NCBI GenBank assembly: GCA_963931525.1
Contig: OZ007023.1
Span: 1,426,001-1,490,000 of the forward strand
Length of the DNA stretch: 64,000 bases
From: Fimenecus sp900545625
Lineage (GTDB): Bacteria; Bacillota; Clostridia; Oscillospirales; Acutalibacteraceae
Direction: 5' to 3'
Numbering within the stretch: the first letter of the stretch is position 1; every line of letters begins with the position of its first letter. The notes beneath the pieces are model-generated. The model had not been told where the DNA came from and searched no databases. It was given only the letters and a program-made list of their open reading frames with translations. Positions 51,734 to 58,422 of the stretch are shown here, piece by piece. The position numbers were made by a program, and so were the translations under genes.

Positions 51734-51762
51734 TTGCTTTTTCCCGGGAAATCCGTTATACT
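51734..51762 (+). promoter_or_regulatory. promoter of tRNA-Leu
   Basis: TTGCTT (51734-51739) and TATACT (51757-51762) with a 17-bp spacer, ending 17 bp before the tRNA. Confidence 0.75.
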
Positions 51763-51779
51763 ATATTCACGTCAAAAAT

Positions 51780-51866
51780 GCCGGTGTGATGGAATTGGCA
51801 GACGTGCTGGACTCAAAATCCAGTGGTAGCGATACCGTACCGGTTCGACCCCGGTCACCGGCACCA
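51780..51866 (+). tRNA. tRNA-Leu (anticodon CAA)
   Basis: An 87-nt class II tRNA with encoded CCA. The acceptor stem pairs GCCGGTG (51780-51786) with CACCGGC (51856-51862). The anticodon arm is CTGGA-CTCAAAA-TCCAG, giving anticodon CAA for UUG codons. A long variable arm and the T loop GGTTCGACCCC are present. Confidence 0.97.
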
Positions 51867-51867
51867 G

Positions 51868-51907
51868 GCTGAGCCTGGACGCAATTCGCGTTCCAGGTTC
51901 AGCTTTT
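51868..51907 (+). terminator. terminator 1 after tRNA-Leu
   Basis: An imperfect stem (51868-51880 with 51890-51903) around CGCAATTCGCG is followed by TTTTTCTTTT, starting 2 bp after the tRNA. Confidence 0.75.
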
Positions 51908-51964
51908 TCTTTTGCCTTGTCTGCTCGCGCTTATAGCGGGTATTTTTTGTCAACGCTTTCCGGT

Positions 51965-52010
51965 CGAGAGCCTCGACACGCAATTCGCGTGCGGGGCTTT
52001 TCCTTTTCGG
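51965..52010 (+). terminator. terminator 2 after tRNA-Leu
   Basis: A second hairpin with the same inner sequence CGCAATTCGCG and a related outer arm (GAGCCTCGA against GAGCCTGGA) is followed by CTTTTCCTTTT. It looks like a diverged copy of terminator 1. Confidence 0.5.
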
Positions 52011-52050
52011 AGAGTTTGGAGCTCGCGTCTAAAGCAGACCGTGTTGTAAT

Positions 52051-52094
52051 AAAAGAGAACGACAACTTTCAAACAAAAGCTGTCGTTCTCTTTT
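52051..52094. terminator. bidirectional terminator for the decarboxylase operon
   Basis: A 16-bp stem with one wobble (52051-52066 with 52079-52094) with A/T-runs at its base, 15 bp beyond the stop codon of the minus-strand beta subunit gene. Confidence 0.85.
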
Positions 52095-52109
52095 TGTGTT
52101 GATTTTACC

Positions 52110-53303
52110 TTATTCAAACAGCATCAGCAAATACCCGGCTGCGACGGCGGAGCCGATAACGCCCGCGACGTTCGGGCCCATGGCGTGCATCAAAAGGAAG
52201 TTGGTCGCATTGTACTTGCGTCCCTCTACCTGCGATACACGCGCCGCCATCGGCACGGCGGAAACGCCGGCAGAGCCGATGAGCGGATTGATCTTTCCTT
52301 TGGTGATCAAGTTTAAGAGTTTCGCAAACAACACGCCGCCCGCTGTGGAAAAGGCGAATGCCAACAAACCGATTGCGATGATAAGCAGTGTTTTGAAATC
52401 CAAAAAGGTTTTGCCCTCTGCCGTTGCGCCTACCGAAACGCCCAAAAGGATCGTCACGATATTGCAAAGCGAGTTCTGCGCCGTATCGCTCAATCGGTCG
52501 GTGACACCGCTTTCCCGAAGCAGGTTGCCGAGCATCAGCATGCCGAGAAGCGGCGCGACAGACGGCAGGAACAATATGCACAGCACAGTGACAACAATGG
52601 GGAAAATGATTTTTTCCGCTTTGCTGACCTTGCGCAGTTGCTCCATTTTGATCTCGCGTTCTTTTTTGGTCGTCAAAAGGCGCATGATCGGCGGCTGAAT
52701 CAGCGGAATAAGTGCCATATAGGAGTATGCCGCCACGGCGATGGGACCGAGCAAGTGCGGTGCGAGCTTGGAGGTCAGATAAATCGCCGTCGGACCGTCC
52801 GCCCCGCCGATGATTGCGATAGATGCCGCTTCTTTTGCGGTAAAGCCATCAAAGCCGGGGATCATCCCACTGCAAATCGCGATAATAAACGCGACATAAA
52901 TGCCGAGCTGCGCCGCAGCACCGAGCAAAAGGCTCGAAGGATTTGCGAGCAGCGGCCCGAAATCGGTCATCGCGCCGACCGCTAAGAAAATCAGGCAGGG
53001 GAAGATACTGGATTTTACGCCGGAATATATCAACCGTAAAACGCCTGTATCGTACCAGTGCGCCCCTTCCACGACCTCTCCCTCATAAGAGGAGAGCATC
53101 AGCGGATCATACATGATATCGGGGTAGACGTTAACAAGCAGCATACCGAAAGCGATCGGCAGAAGCAAAAGCGGCTCAAATTTTTTGACGATCGCAAGAT
53201 ACAAAAGAACAAAGGATACCGCGATCATCACCCAGTTTTGCCAGCCGAGCGACAAAAAACCGGATTCTTGCAAAAGTTCGGAAAGTGCATGAAAAACGGA
53301 CAT
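52110..53303 (-). CDS. oadB: Na+-translocating decarboxylase beta subunit
   Basis: A 397-aa integral membrane subunit that decarboxylates carboxybiotin and pumps Na+ out. About ten hydrophobic segments; the conserved IIGGADGPTAIYLTSKLAPH contains the Asp that handles sodium, and GSAGVSAVPMAARVSQ is a second family signature. Full length. Beta subunits of oxaloacetate, glutaconyl-CoA and methylmalonyl-CoA pumps are alike; the alpha subunit in this operon decides for oxaloacetate. Last gene of the operon, 17 bp after the biotin carrier. Confidence 0.93.
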   Translation of the reverse strand: MSVFHALSELLQESGFLSLGWQNWVMIAVSFVLLYLAIVKKFEPLLLLPIAFGMLLVNVYPDIMYDPLMLSSYEGEVVEGAHWYDTGVLRLIYSGVKSSIFPCLIFLAVGAMTDFGPLLANPSSLLLGAAAQLGIYVAFIIAICSGMIPGFDGFTAKEAASIAIIGGADGPTAIYLTSKLAPHLLGPIAVAAYSYMALIPLIQPPIMRLLTTKKEREIKMEQLRKVSKAEKIIFPIVVTVLCILFLPSVAPLLGMLMLGNLLRESGVTDRLSDTAQNSLCNIVTILLGVSVGATAEGKTFLDFKTLLIIAIGLLAFAFSTAGGVLFAKLLNLITKGKINPLIGSAGVSAVPMAARVSQVEGRKYNATNFLLMHAMGPNVAGVIGSAVAAGYLLMLFE

Positions 53304-53320
53304 GGTGCAAATGCACCTCC

Positions 53321-54088
53321 TTATCCGATGTAAGCGAGCGCCTCGTCCGTAGCGACCGTACTGCCCTTGGTAGCTGTCACGCTTGTGACCGTGCCGGAAG
53401 TGGGTGCGACGATCTCATTTTCCATTTTCATAGCTTCAAGAACAAACATGACATCGCCTGCATTGACCGCCTGACCTGCCTGCACGTTGACGCTCAAGAT
53501 CGTGCCGGGCATCGGCGCATTGACTGCCGTGCCGGAAGCCGGTGCGGGCGCGGCGGCAGGAGCTGCCGGTGCAGGCGCAGGAGCGGCAACAGGAGCCGGT
53601 GCGGGTGCAGGTACGGGGGTAGGCGCCGGCGCGGGAGCAGCAACAGGCGCGGGAGCAGGTGCTGCCGTCGCCGTGCCGCCGATGCTTGCAAGCAATTCAT
53701 CGGTTGCAACGGTACTGCCCTTGGTGGCAAGCACCGCCGAGATTTTGCCGTCACAGGGGGCGACGATCTCGTTTTCCATTTTCATGGCTTCAAGCACAAA
53801 GAGAACTTCTCCTGCTTTGACGTCCTGCCCAACCGAGACATTCACGCTTAAAACCGTGCCCGGCATCGGTGCTTTGATGTCTGTACCGCCTGTAACCGTA
53901 ACAGCAGGTGCTGCAGGCGCAGCGGGGGCAGCTTCGGCTGCGGGTGCAGGTGCCGCCGCAGGGGCGGGTGCTGCTGCGGGAGCAGGCGCGGCGACAGCGG
54001 CGAGCGTGACGGCGGTCACGATCGCTTCGCTGTGCTCATCGACCTCTACCTCGTAGTTTTTGCCGTTCAATGTAACAATATACTTCAT
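53321..54088 (-). CDS. biotin carrier protein with two tandem biotinyl domains
   Basis: A 255-aa carrier subunit of the decarboxylase. It starts with a small acidic segment (YIVTLNGKNYEVEVD), then an Ala/Pro linker, a biotinyl domain (about 70-137, biotin Lys103 in EAMKMENEIVAP), a second Ala/Pro linker, and a second complete biotinyl domain (about 188-255, Lys221 in the same motif). Usual carriers in this family have only one. The two copies differ at many synonymous sites, so the duplication is not recent. Linkers of this type let the domain swing between the carboxyltransferase and the membrane subunit. Confidence 0.93.
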   Translation of the reverse strand: MKYIVTLNGKNYEVEVDEHSEAIVTAVTLAAVAAPAPAAAPAPAAAPAPAAEAAPAAPAAPAVTVTGGTDIKAPMPGTVLSVNVSVGQDVKAGEVLFVLEAMKMENEIVAPCDGKISAVLATKGSTVATDELLASIGGTATAAPAPAPVAAPAPAPTPVPAPAPAPVAAPAPAPAAPAAAPAPASGTAVNAPMPGTILSVNVQAGQAVNAGDVMFVLEAMKMENEIVAPTSGTVTSVTATKGSTVATDEALAYIG

Positions 54089-54100
54089 GTGGCTTCTCCC

Positions 54101-54514
54101 TTATTCTTCAATGGCTTTAATGGATTTGAATTCCAAATGGTTGAGCGGAATACCGCTTTCATTGGAAACGATCGCCATAATGACCGCCGCTTCCTTTTCG
54201 GTGCAATCGTAAAGCTCCAACTGCCCTGCAGATTGATTCTCCGGCAGGGGTACGCCGTTCACGACAGGCGCGGCGGGCACGGCGGGCGCAGCAGGGGCTG
54301 CACTTTGTGCAATCGATACAGGGGCGTTTACCGCAGAAGCTTCTTCTGTCTGCTTACTCTTGCCCTGTGCGGCGCGAACGCCCTTGGAAATGAGCAGCAC
54401 CAAAACGGCGAGCACAATGAGAACGATCAAAACCACGATCATACCCGTGGAGGAAACGCTGACCGCATCGCCTGCGGACATACCGCTTTCGGCGGCGAGT
54501 ACACTGAGATCCAT
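54101..54514 (-). CDS. OadG-like small membrane subunit
   Basis: A 137-aa subunit with one N-terminal transmembrane helix (about residues 24-43), an Ala/Pro linker and a C-terminal segment of about 35 residues (ELYDCTEKEAAVIMAIVSNE). It anchors the alpha subunit to the membrane beta subunit, as OadG, GcdD or MmdD do. Family identity rests on layout and gene position. Gaps of 12 bp on both sides place it firmly in the operon. Starts at 54514 with GGAGGG upstream. Confidence 0.82.
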   Translation of the reverse strand: MDLSVLAAESGMSAGDAVSVSSTGMIVVLIVLIVLAVLVLLISKGVRAAQGKSKQTEEASAVNAPVSIAQSAAPAAPAVPAAPVVNGVPLPENQSAGQLELYDCTEKEAAVIMAIVSNESGIPLNHLEFKSIKAIEE

Positions 54515-54526
54515 ATTCGTCCCTCC

Positions 54527-55906
54527 TTACTCGACTTTCGTAATGGCGTAGGTGAAGGTGTTATGCTTCTTCTCCTCGCGCTCTTTCAGGAAGGCCTCCG
54601 CCTGCGTCGGGAAAGCAATATAGGAAAGCACATCCTCATCGCTGTGTGCAAGAGAGCCGATCTCCTTTTTCGCCTTTTCAAAGCCGGGCTCCAGCGTATC
54701 TGCAAAGCGGCAGGTGATCGGCTGCTCGTCACCGAGTACCTTTTTCTGAAGATCCTTATCGATCTCGCCGGGCGCTCTGCCGTATTCGCCGCGGATATAC
54801 GCCTTGACTTCCTTCGATACGTTCTTATACCGTTCGCCCGCAAGCACGTTGGCGGTCGCCTGCACGCCGACCATCTGGCTCATAGGCGTGACCAGCGGGG
54901 GATAGCCGAGATCCTTACGCACGCGGGGCGTTTCGGCAAGCACCTCTTCAAATTTGTCCATTTTGTTTTGGGCGGTAAGCTGCGCAACAAGGTTCGAGAG
55001 CATGCCGCCGGGAACCTGATAGTTGAGCGCATCCGTGTCGGTGGAAAGCACCACGGGGTTGAGCTGCCCGCTTTCTAAATATTTCGCTTTGATGGGCTTG
55101 AAGAAATCGTTGATCTCCTTGAGCACATCCGTGTCGAGATCGACTTCATAGCCCTCTTGCGCCAATGCGTATGCCATGGTCTCGGTCGGGACCTGCGAGG
55201 TGCCGCCGGAAAACGAAGAGATCGCTGTATCAATGACGTCGCAGCCAGCTTCCACCGCCTTTTGCAGTGTCAGCATGCCCAGCCCCGTTGTCGAGTGCGT
55301 GTGCAGGATGATCGGGACTTTGACGTTTTCCTTGAGCGCCTTTACGGTGTCATAGGCTTCCTGCGGGCCCATGATGCCCGCCATATCCTTGATGCAGATG
55401 GTCTGGCAGCCAAGGCTTTCCATCTCTTTCGCGAGCTTGACATAGGCTTCGAGGTTGTGGATGGGGCTTTTCGTATAGCTGATAGCGCCCGAGGCAATCG
55501 CGCCGTTTTTGAGGGTTTCGTCCACCGCTACTTCGATGTTGCGCACATCGTTGAGTGCGTCAAAAATGCGGATGATGTCAATACCGTTCTGCACGGATTT
55601 TTGTACGAATTTGCGTACTACGTCGTCAGGATAATGCTTGTAGCCGAGCAGGTTTTGCCCGCGCAGCAGCATTTGGAGCTTTGTGTTGGGGCACTTTTCG
55701 CGGATCTTGCGAAGACGCTCCCACGGATCTTCGTCTAAATACCGCAAGCACGAGTCAAATGTCGCGCCGCCCCAGCATTCAAGCGAATAATAGCCGGCAC
55801 GGTCCATGGTCTCCAAAATGCCCTCAAATTCCTTGAAGGGCAGACGCGTCGCAATCAGGGACTGGTTGGCGTCGCGCAGGACCGTTTCCGTAAATTGAAC
55901 TTTCAT
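54527..55906 (-). CDS. oadA: oxaloacetate decarboxylase alpha subunit (carboxyltransferase)
   Basis: A 459-aa soluble subunit that moves CO2 from oxaloacetate to biotin on the carrier. Signatures are FTETVLRDANQSLIATR, CWGGATFDSCLRYL, the metal-site LHTHSTTGLGMLTLQKA and the PVVLSTDTDALNYQVPGGML region. It lacks its own biotin domain, which is supplied by the separate carrier protein. The ATG at 55906 has GGAGG 7 nt upstream; the frame runs to 55948 without a site. First gene of the operon oadA, OadG-like, carrier, oadB. Confidence 0.95.
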   Translation of the reverse strand: MKVQFTETVLRDANQSLIATRLPFKEFEGILETMDRAGYYSLECWGGATFDSCLRYLDEDPWERLRKIREKCPNTKLQMLLRGQNLLGYKHYPDDVVRKFVQKSVQNGIDIIRIFDALNDVRNIEVAVDETLKNGAIASGAISYTKSPIHNLEAYVKLAKEMESLGCQTICIKDMAGIMGPQEAYDTVKALKENVKVPIILHTHSTTGLGMLTLQKAVEAGCDVIDTAISSFSGGTSQVPTETMAYALAQEGYEVDLDTDVLKEINDFFKPIKAKYLESGQLNPVVLSTDTDALNYQVPGGMLSNLVAQLTAQNKMDKFEEVLAETPRVRKDLGYPPLVTPMSQMVGVQATANVLAGERYKNVSKEVKAYIRGEYGRAPGEIDKDLQKKVLGDEQPITCRFADTLEPGFEKAKKEIGSLAHSDEDVLSYIAFPTQAEAFLKEREEKKHNTFTYAITKVE

Positions 55907-55967
55907 ATATTTGCCTCCATACAGAAAATTGCGGATAAAGAAACCCAAAATTATCCGATTGTTTGAA

Positions 55968-55996
55968 ATTATACCTTATATAGTGTATAGATTCAA
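55968..55996 (-). promoter_or_regulatory. promoter of the decarboxylase operon
   Basis: On the minus strand TTGAAT (55991-55996) and a perfect TATAAT (55968-55973) with a 17-bp spacer; the leader is about 55 nt. Confidence 0.72.
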
Positions 55997-56076
55997 TAGC
56001 GAAAACATAAGTTGTGAATTTTTGGAAAAAAGCGAAAAAAAACGACGAAAAGGCACACCTTTTTTGTTAAACCATT

Positions 56077-56113
56077 AACAAGGCGCGCAGGAAGAAAGCC
56101 TGCACGCCTTGTT
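56077..56113. terminator. hairpin between the decarboxylase and OYE units
   Basis: A 15-bp stem with one mismatch (56077-56091 with 56099-56113). It probably ends the minus-strand OYE transcript; the T-run on that strand is broken. Confidence 0.5.
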
Positions 56114-56118
56114 AGTGT

Positions 56119-56280
56119 GTCAAAAAAGTACCTTTTGCTCCCCTTGTCAGGGGAGCTGTCGAGCGAAGCGAGACTGAGGGGTAGTCAAAGACCTTGATAT
56201 TTCAAGGCTTCTCTCCCTCCGTCACGCGCAAAGCGCGTGCCACCTCCCTCGTCAGAGGGAGGAAAAAAGACTCCTTTGAC
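56119..56280. repeat. composite intergenic repeat of the clostridial CTCCC(T)-GTCAG-GGGAG type
   Basis: No gene is present. Two palindromes, CTCCCCTTGTCAGGGGAG (56138-56155) and CCTCCCTCGTCAGAGGGAGG (56243-56262), are joined by GAGCGAAGCGAGACTGAGG and CACGCGCAAAGCGCGTG. Ends are weakly inverted (GTCAAA at 56119, TTTGAC at 56275). Related units lie at 21288. Such blocks are widespread in Oscillospiraceae genomes. Confidence 0.65.
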
Positions 56281-56324
56281 AGTCTGAGAAAGCCTGTGCG
56301 CTTTACGGATGAAAATGATATCTG

Positions 56325-58400
56325 TTATCGGAGTGCCTTAGCCGCGGCATACCCGGCGGCAGTGGCGTCGGCGATCCTGCCCGTGTGTGCGGCGTCGCCG
56401 ATCAGCGTCACGCGCGGGAACTGCGCCTTTATCTGTGTGTACAGCTTTTGCTCCGAACGCACACCGAGCGAGAGCACCGTGTATTCTGTATCCAAAAATA
56501 CTTTTTCGCCCGTGGCAGTTTTCTCAAGCTCCAGTTGTTCTGCGCCGATCGAACACAGCTTGTGTCCGGTTAAAAAGATCACGCCGTCTTTTTGAAGACG
56601 CGGCATGCAGTCGTCGATGTGCTGCATCCAGGTGCCGGGCGCAATTTCGTCCGCCATTTCCACCACGGTCACGCGGTTGCCCTGCGCGCACAAAAGCTCA
56701 GCGGTCTCTAAGCCCGTCATCCCGGAACCGATGAGCGCGACCCGCGCGTTTCGGAGTTTCACTTCTCCGCGCAAAACCGCATCCGCCGTGCAAACAGTTT
56801 TGCGCTCGACACCGGGAATAGACTTCGGAAGAATCGCGTTTGCGCCCGTTGCCACGATGACGGCATACGGAGCGTAGCTCGCAATAACCTCGGGCGTCGC
56901 TTCGGTGTTATAAAGGATCTTGGCGCCGTGCTTTTCGGCGGCGGTGACCAGATCCTCAATGCACCAGTCGATCTTATCCTTGTACGGGGGCTTGTTGGCA
57001 AGCTGTAACTGCCCGCCCGCAAAAGGCTGCTTTTCGAGCACAACCGGGGAAAAGCCGCGTTTACCGAGGTGCTCGGCCGCCGTCAAGCCGGCTGCACCCG
57101 CACCGACGATGACGACCGTCCGTCCTTCGCCGTCACAGTTGAGCAGATCGGTCTCGTGCCCAAGCTGCGGGTTGACCGAGCACCCCGCGTGCGTACCGTG
57201 AAAAGCGTTGTGCTGCATACTTTCCATGCAGTACAGGCAGCAAATGCACCGCTTGATGTCCTCAGGATGCCCGGCTTTTGCCTTGTTTGCCCATTCGGGA
57301 TCGGCAATGTGCGGGCGGCCGAGGCAGACGAAATCCTGAATGCCCTCTTCGAGCTGCTGTTCCGCCTGCTCGGGAGAACGGATCAAATTAGCGGCGAGCA
57401 CGGGAATGCCCACTGCCTTTTTGACCGCTGCCGCCATATATTTGCGCCAGCCGGGTTCAAAGGAGGTCGGTTCCAGCCAGTAGTTGTATGTGTCGTATCC
57501 GGCGGAAGACACATCGATCGCATCCGCGCCGGCTTTCTCCAGCCGCTTTGCCATCTGCACGCCCTCTTCGAGCGTGTAGCCGACGCCGGGACGGCCGATC
57601 TCCCGATAGCATTCGTCCACGCTCAGGCGTACGATCACGGGGAAGCTGCTCCCGCACGAGGCCTTGATGCCGGTCAGGATCTCCAAAAGGAAGCGCATAC
57701 GGTTTTCCAAAGATCCGCCGTATTCGTCTGTGCGGCGGTTCGTGTACGGACTTAAAAACTGCTGCAAAAGATAGCCGTGTGCGGCATGCAGCATCACGCC
57801 GTCCGCGCCCGCTTTCTGTACACGCACCGCGCCCGCGATGAATTGCTGCACGAGCTTGTGGATCTCCGAAACGCTCAAAGCGCGGTTGCGGCTGTCGGCG
57901 GAATAGGCTTTTTCGCATGCGGAGGGGGAGACGGTTTTCAGGAAAATATCCTTTTTCATAAAGGGCATAAGGTGCGGCGCGGCTTTATAAAACAGCTTGC
58001 CGTATGCTTTGCCGAGCACATGCTCCATGGCTACGCTTACAGGCACCGTGCCCATCATCAGGCCAAGGTTTTGCCGCCCGGGGTGGTGCAGCTGGACAAA
58101 GAATTTTGCGCCGTGGCGCTGCACGCGCCGTGCGAGCTCCGCGAGCGGCTGAATGTGGTAATCGTGGCTGACCGCGAGCTGGGCAAAAGCAGATGCCCCG
58201 CTGAAATCATTGACACGGGTAATCTCGGTTACGATCAGCCCTGCACCGCCGCGCGCACGCGCTTCATAATAATTCATCATTTCCTCGGTAGGTCTGCCGT
58301 CGAACTGTCCGAAGCCGAGCATCATCGGCGGCATAACGATGCGGTTCCTGATCTCTACATTGCCGATCTTTCCGGGGGCGAACAACTTTTCGTAAGGCAT
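56325..58400 (-). CDS. OYE-type NADH:flavin oxidoreductase (2,4-dienoyl-CoA reductase family)
   Basis: A 691-aa enzyme. The N-terminal FMN barrel (about 1-370) begins LFAPGKIGNVEIRNRIVMPP and has VQLHHPGRQ and LHAAHGYLLQQFLSPYTNRR. A [4Fe-4S] cluster region follows (CICCLYC then GCSVNPQLG). Next are an FAD fold VVIVGAGAAGLTAAEHLGKRG and an NAD(P) fold VALIGSGMTGLETAELL. This is the layout of enoate reductases and bile-acid BaiCD/BaiH enzymes, which reduce activated C=C bonds anaerobically. The substrate cannot be named. The ATG at 58400 follows AAGGAG. It lies 22 bp after the clan-A glycosidase gene and is co-transcribed with it. Confidence 0.9.
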   Translation of the reverse strand: MPYEKLFAPGKIGNVEIRNRIVMPPMMLGFGQFDGRPTEEMMNYYEARARGGAGLIVTEITRVNDFSGASAFAQLAVSHDYHIQPLAELARRVQRHGAKFFVQLHHPGRQNLGLMMGTVPVSVAMEHVLGKAYGKLFYKAAPHLMPFMKKDIFLKTVSPSACEKAYSADSRNRALSVSEIHKLVQQFIAGAVRVQKAGADGVMLHAAHGYLLQQFLSPYTNRRTDEYGGSLENRMRFLLEILTGIKASCGSSFPVIVRLSVDECYREIGRPGVGYTLEEGVQMAKRLEKAGADAIDVSSAGYDTYNYWLEPTSFEPGWRKYMAAAVKKAVGIPVLAANLIRSPEQAEQQLEEGIQDFVCLGRPHIADPEWANKAKAGHPEDIKRCICCLYCMESMQHNAFHGTHAGCSVNPQLGHETDLLNCDGEGRTVVIVGAGAAGLTAAEHLGKRGFSPVVLEKQPFAGGQLQLANKPPYKDKIDWCIEDLVTAAEKHGAKILYNTEATPEVIASYAPYAVIVATGANAILPKSIPGVERKTVCTADAVLRGEVKLRNARVALIGSGMTGLETAELLCAQGNRVTVVEMADEIAPGTWMQHIDDCMPRLQKDGVIFLTGHKLCSIGAEQLELEKTATGEKVFLDTEYTVLSLGVRSEQKLYTQIKAQFPRVTLIGDAAHTGRIADATAAGYAAAKALR

Positions 58401-58422
58401 AATTTTCGTTCTCCTTTGGTAA

